From: an uncultured Modestobacter sp.
Lineage (GTDB): Bacteria > Actinomycetota > Actinomycetes > Mycobacteriales > Geodermatophilaceae
Length of the DNA: 64,000 nucleotides
NCBI RefSeq assembly: GCF_947486615.1
Contig: NZ_CANKUD010000002.1
Coordinates: forward strand, 496,001-560,000
Direction of reading: 5' to 3'
A program made the position numbers and the translations under genes. Below are positions 51,114 through 59,676 of this stretch, one piece after another. Within the stretch, counting starts at the first letter, position 1; every line of letters starts with the position of its first letter. Below the pieces are notes generated by a model, which was not told where the DNA came from, ran no database searches, and saw only the letters and a list, made by a program, of their open reading frames with translations.

Positions 51114-51539
51114 TCAGGTCTCGGTGGGGTACCCCAGCGCCCGGACCACGTCGCCGATCCGCTCGTAGACCTCGCCCTCGGGGAGCCGGGACAGCTCGTC
51201 GGCGACCACGTCGGGCGCGCGGTGGTCGCGCGCGGCCTCGACCAGCTCGGGCCCGGTGCTGGGGAAGTCCGCCCGGTCGAGCCAGCGGGCCAGCTCGGCG
51301 CGCGCGGTGACCGCGTCGGCCGTCATGCCGACCGGGATGCCGCCGGTGAGGCTGCCGGCCGGATCTGCGTCGACGTCGGGCTGGCCCTCGCCGACCGGCT
51401 CGACCTCGCGCCACTCCTCGGAGCGGGTGGCCCGCTCGGCCTTCATCATCCCCTGCACCTCGTGCTCGAGCTCCTCGTCGAGCCGGGGGTTGTGCTTGGT
51501 GCTGCGGCTCCCGACGAAGCCGGCGTCGTTCTCGCTCAT
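51114..51539 (-). CDS. DUF2795 domain protein
   Basis: 141 residues, acidic. The C-terminal part is the DUF2795 fold: ARWLDRADFPSTGPELVEAA then DVVADELSRLPEGEVYERIG and VVRALGYPTET. N-terminal half has the segment STKHNPRLDEELEHEV. Small cytoplasmic proteins of this type are common in actinobacteria; function unknown. Start ATG 51539 has GGAGGAGGAG five bases upstream. Confidence 0.85.
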   Translation of the reverse strand: MSENDAGFVGSRSTKHNPRLDEELEHEVQGMMKAERATRSEEWREVEPVGEGQPDVDADPAGSLTGGIPVGMTADAVTARAELARWLDRADFPSTGPELVEAARDHRAPDVVADELSRLPEGEVYERIGDVVRALGYPTET

Positions 51540-51573
51540 GTTCTCCTCCTCCGTGCCACCGCTGGCGGCAGCG

Positions 51574-51783
51574 TCAGTCCTCGTGCAGCGCACTGCCCTT
51601 GTGCACCGCCGTGCCACCGCTCTTCTCGCTCGTCACCTCGTACTGAGGCTCGTCCTTGCTCGCGCGCACGGTCCGGCCGGCCGCCTCGGTGTCCTCGGTG
51701 ATCGTGCGCTGGACGGTGCCCTCGGCCTCGCCCCCGTGGCTCTTCCAGCTCACGTGGTCGCCCTTGGCGAACTCATCGGCCAT
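51574..51783 (-). CDS. DUF2945 protein (hypervirulence-associated TUDOR-like)
   Basis: 69 residues: FAKGDHVSWKSHGGEAEGTV, then KDEPQYEVTSEKSGGTAVHKGSALH. This is the DUF2945/HVA-TUDOR beta-barrel, an SH3-like fold found in bacteria and fungi; molecular role is not known. ATG 51783, GGAGG about eight bases before. The DUF2795 gene follows 34 bp later in the same direction. Confidence 0.88.
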   Translation of the reverse strand: MADEFAKGDHVSWKSHGGEAEGTVQRTITEDTEAAGRTVRASKDEPQYEVTSEKSGGTAVHKGSALHED

Positions 51784-52101
51784 GTCGCGTGCCCTCCTCA
51801 GCGGTCGGTGGACAGGTGCCTGCCCGGGGCGCGGCAGTGCCACACATCTGCCCCCGTCCGTCGATCACCCCGGTCCGGTTCACCGCATCGGACTCACTCG
51901 ATCGGGGGGACTGTGCCCCGAGCGTGGTGCTGCCCCGAGAACCGTCACGTAGCGTGGTCATCCGACGGGGTCCACGGAGCGTCTCCCCCGGTCAGCGCAG
52001 TCAGCTGATCACGTTCCGTGACAGCCCCGTCCTCGATCGCCGGCCCGGCCGGCCCCATTCCCCCGGGGCTGGTCGGGTCGGCCTCGTTAGGCTCGCTCCT
52101 C
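51784..52101. other. Divergent intergenic region, DUF2945 / SIP gene
   Basis: 318 bp. It carries the promoters of the two divergent genes. On the plus side TAGGCT (52088-52093) lies eight bases before the GTG of the SIP gene. The nested GTTAGGCTCGC resembles half of an IdeR/DmdR iron box (TTAGGCTCACC). Otherwise nothing clear. Confidence 0.45.
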
Positions 52102-52881
52102 GTGAACCCGCCCGAGGATGCCGCTGTCCGTCCGGTCGACGTCCTCACCGTGACCGCCGTGTGGGACGTGACCCCCGCCGTCCGGCGGGTCACGCTCACC
52201 GCGCCGGCCGAGGTGGTCGCCGCCGCCGGGCCGACGCTGTCCCTGCTCGTCCCCCGCGTCGACGACCCCGCCCCACGTTGGCCCGAGGTCGCCCGCGACG
52301 GCCGGATCGTCTGGCCGCAGGGCAGCCACGGGGTCGCCCTGCGCAGCTACACCTCCCGCCGCCAGGACCCCGACGCCGGCGAGCTGGACATCGACTTCGT
52401 GCTGCACGGGGACGGGCCGGCCGCGAGCTGGGCGGCGGCCGCGGCCCCCGGCGCCGTCCTCGCGGTGGCCAGCGCCGCCCCGCTGGGCGCCGCGCCGGCC
52501 GGCTGGCTGCTGCTGGCCGGCGACGAGACGGCGATCCCGGCGATCAGCCGCATCCTTTCCGCGGCCGGCCCGCAGACCCGGGGGCTCGCCCTGCTGGAGG
52601 TGGCCGGGCCGGCCGAGGAGCAGGACCTTGCGGGGCCGCCGGGCGTCGAGCTGCGCTGGCTGCACCGCGCGGACGCCGACCCCGGCAGCAGCCTGCTGGC
52701 CGACGCGGTGGCGGCCCTCCCCCGCCCGGAGGGCGAGGACCTGTTCGCCTGGGTCGGCGCCGAGTCGGCCACCGTCCGCACCGTCCGGGCCGACCTGCGG
52801 GGGCGCTGGGGGCTGCGCCGGCACCAGCACCACGCCATCGGCTACTGGCGCCAGGGCCGGGCCATGTCGCCCGCCGGCTGA
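52102..52881 (+). CDS. Siderophore-interacting protein (ferric-siderophore reductase family)
   Basis: 259 residues. FAD-binding 9 domain at about 10-120 with LRSYTSRRQDPDAGELDIDF (RxYT flavin motif) and DGPAASWA; SIP_NADP domain at about 125-255 with LLLAGDETAIPAISRIL, LRWLHRADADPG and FAWVGAESATVRTVRADLRG. These ViuB-type proteins reduce ferric siderophores in the cytoplasm. GTG 52102 chosen because the upstream sequence is not coding-like and TAGGCT lies eight bases upstream. Confidence 0.9.
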   Translation: MNPPEDAAVRPVDVLTVTAVWDVTPAVRRVTLTAPAEVVAAAGPTLSLLVPRVDDPAPRWPEVARDGRIVWPQGSHGVALRSYTSRRQDPDAGELDIDFVLHGDGPAASWAAAAAPGAVLAVASAAPLGAAPAGWLLLAGDETAIPAISRILSAAGPQTRGLALLEVAGPAEEQDLAGPPGVELRWLHRADADPGSSLLADAVAALPRPEGEDLFAWVGAESATVRTVRADLRGRWGLRRHQHHAIGYWRQGRAMSPAG

Positions 52882-52947
52882 CCTGCGTCCAGCGTCCTCA
52901 CAGGTAGCGTCCAGCTCAGCCGAAGCCGGGCGGCCCATCCTGACGGG

Positions 52948-53724
52948 ATGACGACGACGGCCGCACAGGGTCCATCGGGAGGGGTCGTGTCCACCAGTTC
53001 CGGTCAGCCCGCAGCCGGCTCCGCCAAGCCCGAGGCCCGCCTGCTCGTGGTCGACGACGAGCCGAACATCCGCGAGCTGCTGTCGGCCAGCCTGCGGTTC
53101 GCCGGGTTCGAGGTCGCCACCGCACCCGACGGTCAGCAGGCGCTGGCGGCGGTCGACCAGTTCCGCCCCGACCTGCTGGTGCTCGACGTGATGATGCCCG
53201 GCCTGGACGGCTTCGGCGTCGTCCGCCGACTGCGGCAGAACGGCACCCACACCCCGGTGCTCTTCCTCACCGCCCGGGACGGCGGCGAGGACAAGGTCAC
53301 CGGCCTCACCCTCGGCGGCGACGACTACGTGACCAAGCCGTTCAGCCTGGACGAGGTGCTGGCCCGCATCCGGGCGGTGCTGCGGCGCAGCCAGGCCGTC
53401 CAGCAGGCGAGCGAGTCACCGAAGCTCGTCTTCGCCGACATCGAGCTGGACGAGGAGTCCCACGAGGTCCTCAAGGCCGGGAAGCTGGTCAGCCTCTCCC
53501 CCACCGAGTTCAAGCTGCTGCGCTACCTGTTGACCAACGCCGGCCGGGTGCTGTCCAAGGCCCAGATCCTCGACCACGTGTGGAACTACGACTTCAACGG
53601 CGAGGCCAACGTCGTGGAGTCCTACATCTCCTACCTGCGCCGCAAGATCGACACGACCGAGCCACGGTTGCTGCACACCCTCCGCGGCGTCGGCTACTCG
53701 CTCCGGCTGCCGCGCGGCACGTGA
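52948..53724 (+). CDS. phoP: OmpR-family response regulator (PhoP of M. tuberculosis type)
   Basis: 258 residues. Receiver with LLVVDDEPN, phosphoacceptor Asp80 (LLVLDVMMPGLDGFG) and Lys130 (GGDDYVTKPFS); winged helix with IELDEESHEVLKAG, SLSPTEFKLLRYLLTNAGRV and VVESYISYLRRKIDTTEPRL. The C-terminal half matches M. tuberculosis PhoP very closely as I recall it; that regulator controls lipids, acid and Mg responses rather than phosphate. Start ATG 52948; GTG 52987 behind GGGAGGGG is an alternative. The kinase overlaps by four bases (GTGA). Confidence 0.9.
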   Translation: MTTTAAQGPSGGVVSTSSGQPAAGSAKPEARLLVVDDEPNIRELLSASLRFAGFEVATAPDGQQALAAVDQFRPDLLVLDVMMPGLDGFGVVRRLRQNGTHTPVLFLTARDGGEDKVTGLTLGGDDYVTKPFSLDEVLARIRAVLRRSQAVQQASESPKLVFADIELDEESHEVLKAGKLVSLSPTEFKLLRYLLTNAGRVLSKAQILDHVWNYDFNGEANVVESYISYLRRKIDTTEPRLLHTLRGVGYSLRLPRGT

Positions 53725-55274
53725 CGACGACGCCCCTCCCGCTGGAGCCGGCATCCGCGCCGCCCTCCTCGGCGGCGGCACCGCCCGACGGTTCCACCCC
53801 GGTCGCACCCCGCCCCGGCCCTCGGGTGCCACTGCGGGTCACCCTGGTCGCGCTGCTGGTTGCCCTGGTCACCCTGGCGCTGGCGGCGACCGGCCTGACT
53901 GCGACGTCCCTGCTCCGTGGCTACCTTATCGACCAGCAGGACCGACAGCTCGTCGAGGCGGTCAGGGAGGTCGCCGACAGGGACCCGACCTACCTGGCCA
54001 ACGCCTGCAGCCAGCCCACCATCGCCATCCCCGGCGGCTACCTGGCCTGCCTGGGCACCAACGGGTCGATCCGCGAGTTTGCCATCCGCCCTTCGCTCTC
54101 CTCCCTGCCCTACGTCGACGACATCACCGCGGCGAACGTCGACGAGTACGGCTCCGACCCGTTCACGGTCCGCTCCCGGGACGGCAGCACGTCGTGGCGG
54201 GTGATCGTCGTGCCCGTCACCGACGACCTCGCCGTCCTGATCGGCACCGACCTGGGCGAGGACCGCGACGTCGTCGCCCGGCTGGTGCGGATCGAGCTGT
54301 TCGTCGGCCTGCTGGTCCTGGTGGTGCTGGGGGTGGCCGGCTACCTGCTGGTGCGCAGCAGCCTGCGGCCACTGCAGGAGGTCGAGCACACCGCGCAGGC
54401 GATCGCCGCCGGCGACCTGTCCCGCCGCGTGCCGGTCGGCGACGAGCGGACCGAGGTCGGCCGGCTCTCCACCGCACTGAACGGGATGCTGGGCCGGATC
54501 GAGAGCTCCTTCCGGGCCCAGCAGGCCTCCGAGGAGCAGGCGGTCGCCTCCGAGGCGCGGATGCGCCGCTTCGTCGCCGACGCCAGCCACGAGCTGCGCA
54601 CGCCGCTGACCTCGATCCGCGGGTTCGCCGAGTTGCACCGGCAGGGCGCGGTCCGCGGCCCGGAGGACACCGGCCGGATCATGCAGCGGATCGAGGCCGA
54701 GGCGACCCGGATGGGCCTGCTCGTCGAGGACCTGCTGCAGCTGGCCCGGCTGGACCAGCAGCGACCGCTGACCCTGGTTCCGGTCGACCTGGCCGAGCTG
54801 GCCGGGGACGCCGTCCACGACGCCCGGGCGGTGCAGCCCGACCGGCCGCTGGGCCTGCAGCTGGACCCCTCGCTCACCGACGTACCGGTGGTGCGCGGCG
54901 ACGAGGCGCGGCTGCGCCAGGTGATCGGGAACCTGGTCACCAACGCGCTCACCCACACCCCCGCCGACGCCCGGGTGACCGTGCGGCTGTCGGAGGACCC
55001 GGCCGAGCCGGGCACCGTCGTGCTCGCGGTCAGCGACGAGGGGCCCGGGCTGGCACCGGCGGACGCCGAGCGGGTGTTCGAGCGGTTCTACCGGGTCGAC
55101 GCCTCGCGCACCCGCGCCGCCGGGGGCACCGGCCTCGGCCTGTCCATCGTCTCCTCGCTGGTCGCGGCGCACGGTGGCCGGGTGGAGCTGCTCACCGCCC
55201 CCGGCGAGGGGGCCACGTTCGCCGTCCACCTGCCCCGGTCGGGGCCGGCCACGGCCGAGCCGGGACCCGGCTGA
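53721..55274 (+). CDS. phoR: Sensor histidine kinase (PhoR of M. tuberculosis type)
   Basis: 517 residues. Pro-rich cytoplasmic start (1-35), TM1 about 40-64, extracytoplasmic sensor about 65-190, TM2 about 192-214, HAMP about 215-270 (LRPLQEVEHTAQAIAAGDLS), HisKA with His290 (FVADASHELRTPLTS), HATPase with N box NLVTNALTHTP, DEGPGLAP and GTGLGLSIV. The classical layout is complete, so a functional kinase is expected. Translationally coupled to the regulator. Confidence 0.92.
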   Translation: MTTTPLPLEPASAPPSSAAAPPDGSTPVAPRPGPRVPLRVTLVALLVALVTLALAATGLTATSLLRGYLIDQQDRQLVEAVREVADRDPTYLANACSQPTIAIPGGYLACLGTNGSIREFAIRPSLSSLPYVDDITAANVDEYGSDPFTVRSRDGSTSWRVIVVPVTDDLAVLIGTDLGEDRDVVARLVRIELFVGLLVLVVLGVAGYLLVRSSLRPLQEVEHTAQAIAAGDLSRRVPVGDERTEVGRLSTALNGMLGRIESSFRAQQASEEQAVASEARMRRFVADASHELRTPLTSIRGFAELHRQGAVRGPEDTGRIMQRIEAEATRMGLLVEDLLQLARLDQQRPLTLVPVDLAELAGDAVHDARAVQPDRPLGLQLDPSLTDVPVVRGDEARLRQVIGNLVTNALTHTPADARVTVRLSEDPAEPGTVVLAVSDEGPGLAPADAERVFERFYRVDASRTRAAGGTGLGLSIVSSLVAAHGGRVELLTAPGEGATFAVHLPRSGPATAEPGPG

Positions 55275-55308
55275 GCGGACCGGCCCGGCCGGCTGGTCTG
55301 ATCCACCG

Positions 55309-56013
55309 GTGACCACGGACAGCACGGCGGACCAGGCGGAGCTGCTGGCGGCCGTCACCGAGCTCGGCAGCGCCCTGCGGGAGCTGGTCGACGCCTCGGT
55401 GAGGACGACGGCGGACCCCACCGAGCTGCGGGCCGCGACCGCCACGGCCCGCGAGCTCAGCGCCCGGCTGACGGCCTCCCGGCGCCACCGCGACCAGCTG
55501 CCGGTGCTGGACGACCCGGTGCGGTTCCGTCGGGTCTTCAACCCGGTCACCGGGGTCGGCAGCGCGCTGGCCCCGCCGCTGGCGATCCGGCGCGAGGACG
55601 GCGGCGTGGTCGCCGAGGCGGCGCTCGGCCTGCCCTACGAGGGGCCACCCGGCTACGTGCACGGCGGCGTGAGCGCCCTGCTGCTGGACCAGCTGCTCGG
55701 CTCGGCCGCGATGGTCGCCGGCCTCTGGGGCATGACGGCCCGGCTCGAGCTGGACTACCGCCGTCCGGTGCCGCTGGAGACGCCGATCGTGCTGCGCGCC
55801 GCGGTCACCGGCACCGCCGGCCGCAGGGTGCTGGTGAACGGCACGATCGCGCTGGCCGACGCTCCGGAGCAGCCGCTCGTGGAGGCCCACGGCGTCTTCG
55901 TCGCCCCGCGGCCGGAGCGCTCGGCGGAGTACTTCGGCTCGATCACCGACGCCGACGGACAGCACGCGCCGCCCGGCCGGCCCAGCGACGCCACGGCGGT
56001 CGCCGAGGACTGA
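55309..56013 (+). CDS. PaaI/hotdog-fold thioesterase
   Basis: 234 residues. A helical N-terminal extension (1-90) precedes a single hotdog domain; YVHGGVSALLLDQLLGSAAM is the HGG-type motif of the PaaI/THEM4 subfamily, and TARLELDYRRPVPLETPIVL is the core strand pair. Likely acts on an acyl-CoA. GTG start 35 bp after the kinase. No further substrate clue. Confidence 0.88.
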   Translation: MTTDSTADQAELLAAVTELGSALRELVDASVRTTADPTELRAATATARELSARLTASRRHRDQLPVLDDPVRFRRVFNPVTGVGSALAPPLAIRREDGGVVAEAALGLPYEGPPGYVHGGVSALLLDQLLGSAAMVAGLWGMTARLELDYRRPVPLETPIVLRAAVTGTAGRRVLVNGTIALADAPEQPLVEAHGVFVAPRPERSAEYFGSITDADGQHAPPGRPSDATAVAED

Positions 56014-56150
56014 GGCGCACCGGGCGACCGGCCCACGAGGTCCATGTCGGACACTGGTGCCCGGGAATCCCCACCACTCCGATGGGGTTGCCTCACTGAA
56101 CTGCGTCACCGGCCGGTGGCGCGCGCCGCCGTCCCCGGGAGCCCGACAGC

Positions 56151-57059
56151 GTGACGACCCCCGATCACCGGCTCACCCAGCTGCAGACGCTGGAGGCCGA
56201 GTCCGTCCACGTGCTGCGCGAGGTGGCCGCCGAGTCCGAGCGGCCGGTGCTGCTGTTCTCCGGCGGCAAGGACTCCATCGTCATGCTCGAGCTGGCCCGC
56301 AAGGCCTTCGCGCCGGGCCGCATCCCGTTCCCGGTCATGCACGTCGACACCGGGCTGAACTTCCCCGAGGTGCTGGAGTTCCGCGATAAGCGGGTCGCCG
56401 AGCTGGGCGTCGAGCTGGTCGTCGCCTCCGTCCCGGACGCGATCGCCGCCGGCACCGTCCGGCAGGAGCCCAACGGCTCGCGCAACCGCATCCAGACGCC
56501 GGTGCTGCTGGACGCGGTCGAGCAGCACGGCTTCACCGCCCTGTTCGGCGGGGCCCGCCGGGACGAGGACAAGGCCCGGGCCAAGGAGCGGGTGTTCTCC
56601 TTCCGCGACGAGTTCGGCCAGTGGGACCCGAAGAACCAGCGGCCCGAGCTCTGGGACCTGTACAACGGGCGCACCCACCTCGGTGAGTCGATCCGGGTGT
56701 TCCCCCTGTCGAACTGGACCGAGCTGGACATCTGGGGCTACATCGCCCAGGAGGAGATCGCGATCCCCCAGCTCTACCTGGCGCAGGAGCGGGACGTCGT
56801 CGACCGGGCCGGGATGCTCTACGCGGTCAACCAGTTCATCACCCCGCGGGACGGCGAGCAGGTGCTGCACGAGAGCGTCCGGTACCGCACCGTCGGCGAT
56901 GCGAACCTCACGGCGGCCGTCCGCTCGACCGCCACCACGGTCGAGGAGGTCATCGCCGAGATCGCCGTGACCCGGCTGACCGAACGGGGCGCCACCCGCG
57001 GCGACGACAAGGTCAGCGACGCCGCCATGGAGGACCGGAAGAAGGAGGGCTACTTCTGA
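56151..57059 (+). CDS. cysD: Sulfate adenylyltransferase subunit 2 (CysD)
   Basis: 302 residues, PAPS-reductase/PP-loop fold: VLLFSGGKDSIVMLEL is the PP motif, MHVDTGLNFPEVLEFRD, and ELDIWGYIAQEEIAIP. Makes APS from sulfate and ATP with CysN GTPase. GTG start; cysN overlaps by one base (TGATG). A 36-codon frame from 56044 ends inside the start codon region (GTGA overlap), see findings. The assimilation genes downstream of APS are not in the window. Confidence 0.96.
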   Translation: MTTPDHRLTQLQTLEAESVHVLREVAAESERPVLLFSGGKDSIVMLELARKAFAPGRIPFPVMHVDTGLNFPEVLEFRDKRVAELGVELVVASVPDAIAAGTVRQEPNGSRNRIQTPVLLDAVEQHGFTALFGGARRDEDKARAKERVFSFRDEFGQWDPKNQRPELWDLYNGRTHLGESIRVFPLSNWTELDIWGYIAQEEIAIPQLYLAQERDVVDRAGMLYAVNQFITPRDGEQVLHESVRYRTVGDANLTAAVRSTATTVEEVIAEIAVTRLTERGATRGDDKVSDAAMEDRKKEGYF

Positions 57060-58375
57060 TGAGCGCCGCAGAGAGCCCGATCGACGTCCACTCGGCCGCC
57101 GCCGAGCAGGCCCACGAGATCGCCGTCGCCCGCAAGGACATCCTGCGGATCGCCACCGCAGGCTCCGTCGACGACGGCAAGAGCACGCTGATCGGCCGGC
57201 TGCTGTACGACAGCAAGGCGGTGTTCGAGGACCAGTACGCCGCGATCGAGCGGGCCAGCCGGGGCGACTACGTCGATCTGGCGCTGCTCACCGACGGCCT
57301 GCGGGCCGAGCGCGAGCAGGGCATCACCATCGACGTCGCCTACCGGTACTTCACCACCCCGCGGCGCACCTTCATCCTGGCCGACACCCCCGGGCACGTG
57401 CAGTACACCCGGAACATGGTCACCGGCGCCTCCACCGCCGACCTGGCGATCGTGCTGGTCGACGCCCGCAAGGGCATGGTCGAGCAGAGCCGGCGGCACG
57501 CCTTCCTCGCCTCGCTGCTGCGGGTGCCGCACCTGGTCGTGGCGGTCAACAAGATGGACCTGGTCGACTGGTCGGAGGAGGTCTTCGAGGGCATCCGCGA
57601 CGAGTTCGCCGCCTTCGCCACCAAGCTCGAGGTACCCGACCTGACCGTCGTCCCGATCTCGGCGCTGCAGGGCGACAACGTGGTGACCCGCTCGGTGAAC
57701 ATGCCCTGGTACGAGGGCACCTCGCTGCTGCACCACCTGGAGCACGTGCACGTGGCCAGCGACCGCAACCTGGTCGACGCCCGCTTCCCGGTGCAGTACG
57801 TGATCCGGCCGCAGTCCGACGCGTTCCACGACTACCGCGGCTACGCCGGCCGGGTCGGCGCGGGTGTGCTGCGCCCCGGCGACGAGGTGCAGGTGCTGCC
57901 CAGCGGGCTGACCACCACGATCGCCGCGATCGACGGCCCCGACGGCCCGCTGGACGCCGCCTTCCCGCCGATGTCGGTGACGGTGCGGCTGGCCGACGAC
58001 CTGGACGTCTCCCGCGGGGACATGATCTGCCGGCCGCACAACGCCCCGCAGGTCACCCAGGACCTCGACGCGATGGTCTGCTGGATGGCCGATGCCCCGC
58101 TGGTGCCGCGGATGCGGCTGGCGGTCAAGCACACCACCCGCTCGGTGCGGGCGGTGGTGAAGGACGTCCAGTACCGGCTGGACGTGAACTCGCTGCACCG
58201 CGACTCCGACGCCGACAGCCTGGGCCTCAACGACATCGGGCGGGTCCGGCTGCGCACCACCCAGCCGCTGTTCGTCGACGACTACCACCGCAACCGGGTG
58301 ACCGGCCGGTTCATCCTGATCGACGAGGCCACCAACGCCACCGTCGGCGCCGGGATGCTCACCCCCGCGGGCTGA
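57059..58375 (+). CDS. cysN: Sulfate adenylyltransferase subunit 1, GTPase (CysN)
   Basis: 438 residues. EF-Tu-like GTPase: GSVDDGKSTLIGRLL (G1), DTPGHVQYTRNMVTGAS (G3), NKMDLVD (G4), and C-terminal barrels (RFPVQYVIRP, GRVGAGVLRPGDEV). It ends where stand-alone CysN ends, with no APS-kinase (CysC) fusion, unlike mycobacterial CysNC. The N-terminal 25 residues are extra and polar. A strong palindromic terminator follows. Confidence 0.95.
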   Translation: MSAAESPIDVHSAAAEQAHEIAVARKDILRIATAGSVDDGKSTLIGRLLYDSKAVFEDQYAAIERASRGDYVDLALLTDGLRAEREQGITIDVAYRYFTTPRRTFILADTPGHVQYTRNMVTGASTADLAIVLVDARKGMVEQSRRHAFLASLLRVPHLVVAVNKMDLVDWSEEVFEGIRDEFAAFATKLEVPDLTVVPISALQGDNVVTRSVNMPWYEGTSLLHHLEHVHVASDRNLVDARFPVQYVIRPQSDAFHDYRGYAGRVGAGVLRPGDEVQVLPSGLTTTIAAIDGPDGPLDAAFPPMSVTVRLADDLDVSRGDMICRPHNAPQVTQDLDAMVCWMADAPLVPRMRLAVKHTTRSVRAVVKDVQYRLDVNSLHRDSDADSLGLNDIGRVRLRTTQPLFVDDYHRNRVTGRFILIDEATNATVGAGMLTPAG

Positions 58376-58389
58376 TCCCTGCGGGGTGC

Positions 58390-58421
58390 CCGCGACGCCG
58401 TCCGGCCGGACGGCGTCGCGG
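58390..58421. terminator. 32-bp perfect palindrome, bidirectional terminator
   Basis: Two 16-bp arms centred between 58405 and 58406 (CCGCGACGCCGTCCGG and its complement). It is 15 bp beyond the cysN stop and 9 bp from the stop of the convergent 60-residue gene. Confidence 0.8.
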
Positions 58422-58429
58422 CGCCCGTG

Positions 58430-58612
58430 TCAGGCCTGCGGGTCCGTGGCCGCGCCGGGCGCGGGGGTCTCGGCGGCCTCGCCGTTCCAATCCCTGCCGG
58501 CCTCGTCGGCGTTCTCGGAGGCGCTGTCGGTCTGGCCGGCGACGGTCTCGACCATCTCCTGGTCGGACAGCCCCTCACCGGCGGCCTCGGTGTGGCTGGT
58601 CGGCTCACTCAT
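58430..58612 (-). CDS. Small acidic hydrophilic protein, 60 aa
   Basis: Starts MSEPTSHTEAAGEGLSDQEM; rich in Glu, Ala, Asp, Thr with no hydrophobic core, so probably disordered. GAGGAG seven bases before the ATG supports expression. No known family; similar short acidic proteins are common in desiccation- and radiation-tolerant actinobacteria (inference). Confidence 0.65.
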   Translation of the reverse strand: MSEPTSHTEAAGEGLSDQEMVETVAGQTDSASENADEAGRDWNGEAAETPAPGAATDPQA

Positions 58613-58687
58613 GCGACGACTCCTCAGTGTGGCGATCGCGGTCCCCCCGACCGTCCCCTCGGGGGGTGGGGCGCAAACCCGGGCCGA

Positions 58688-59092
58688 TCAGCCCCCGTCC
58701 GGCTCCCCGACCCCGGCGGGCGAGAGCTCGAACCAGACCCGCTTGCCGCCGCGGTGCTCCTCGGCACCCCACCGGTCGGCGATCGAGGCGACCAGCCGCA
58801 TCCCGCGACCGCGCTCCTCGGTGTGCGAGAGCTCCCGGACCACCGGCATGATCGCCGACCCGTCCAGCACGCCGATCCGCAGCCACGCCCCGGACAGCGA
58901 CAGCTCCAGGGTGAGCACGTCGACGCCCGCGTGGTCGACGACGTTGGCCACCAGCTCGGTCACCAGCAGCTCGGCGTCCTCCCGGTCCTGCGGGGCGTGC
59001 CAGGTGCGCAGCACGTCCCGCACGAGCCGGCGGGCCAGCGGCACGCTGCTGGGGATCGGCGGCAGGTCGACGCTCGCGGTGTAGGAGGACAC
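58688..59092 (-). CDS. RsbW-like ATP-binding protein (HATPase_c_2)
   Basis: 134 residues, GHKL ATPase of the anti-sigma-factor kinase type: LVTELVANVVDHAG (N box), IGVLDGSAIMP (G1), ERGRGMRLVASIADRWG (G2). No sigma factor or anti-anti-sigma gene is next to it; orphan proteins like this abound in actinobacteria. GTG start. Divergent from the HTH gene at 59.3 kb, with a palindromic, AT-richer region between. Confidence 0.85.
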   Translation of the reverse strand: MSSYTASVDLPPIPSSVPLARRLVRDVLRTWHAPQDREDAELLVTELVANVVDHAGVDVLTLELSLSGAWLRIGVLDGSAIMPVVRELSHTEERGRGMRLVASIADRWGAEEHRGGKRVWFELSPAGVGEPDGG

Positions 59093-59172
59093 GTCGTCTC
59101 ATCTCGGCAGAACGGTTCCGATTGGGCGCAACTGTTTGGCCCACCGCCACTCTGACACCGATCCGTCTGGTT

Positions 59173-59218
59173 TGCAATGGCCATTGCATGTCACCCTCAT
59201 TGCACGCAACGGCCATTC
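59173..59218. promoter_or_regulatory. Palindromic operator candidates between the RsbW-like and HTH genes
   Basis: A perfect 16-bp palindrome TGCAATGGCCATTGCA (59173-59188), an inverted TTGCACGCAA (59200-59209) and a partial repeat CAACGGCCATTC (59207-59218). This region is less GC-rich than its surroundings and lies in the divergent promoter. Confidence 0.55.
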
Positions 59219-59287
59219 AGTCCGGTAGGGTGCAACCGAGTGGTGGGCGCCAGTGACGTCCGCGCCAGCCGCGAGGAGGACGAGGAC

Positions 59288-59656
59288 GTGACCGGGACCG
59301 GCCCCGCCGGCGAGGACGACGCCACCCAGGCGCTGCGCACCCTCCTCACCGAGCTGGACTCCTGCACCGAACAGCTGACCCAGGCCCGGGCCCGCGCCGA
59401 GGCCCTGCTCGTCGCCCGCGAGTCCGGCCGCTCCTGGGCCGACGTCGTGGGCAACGAGCCGCGGCCGCTGATCGTGGAGCGGATCAGCACGGTGCTCGCC
59501 ACGCTGTCCACCGCCGGCCACGACTGGCGACGCGAGCAGGCGGCCGCGCTGCAGGCCGAGGACGTGAGCATCAACCGGATCGCCGCGATGTTCGGCGTCA
59601 CCCGGCAGCGCATCTCCGCCCTGCTCAAGGAGACCGACGCCGACACCACCGACTGA
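59288..59656 (+). CDS. Small helix-turn-helix protein
   Basis: 122 residues. Helical domain (LRTLLTELDSCTEQLTQARA, coiled), then SGRSWADVVGNEPRPL and a C-terminal HTH DVSINRIAAMFGVTRQRISA. AGGAGG eight bases before GTG 59288 supports this start; a leaderless start at GTG 59240 (TAGGGT ending eight bases upstream) would add 16 residues. Likely binds the palindromes in its own promoter. No named family. Confidence 0.8.
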   Translation: MTGTGPAGEDDATQALRTLLTELDSCTEQLTQARARAEALLVARESGRSWADVVGNEPRPLIVERISTVLATLSTAGHDWRREQAAALQAEDVSINRIAAMFGVTRQRISALLKETDADTTD

Positions 59657-59676
59657 CCAGCCCGCTCGGGCGGGGG

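Noticed and set aside
52079-52101. Full iron box (IdeR/DmdR) before the SIP gene
   Set aside because: Only one half (TTAGGCTCGC) resembles the consensus; the other half is absent, so not listed as a feature.
56062-56091. Hairpin AATCCCCA...TGGGGTT as a cysD operator
   Set aside because: Imperfect and short; no matching copy near other sulfur genes in the window.
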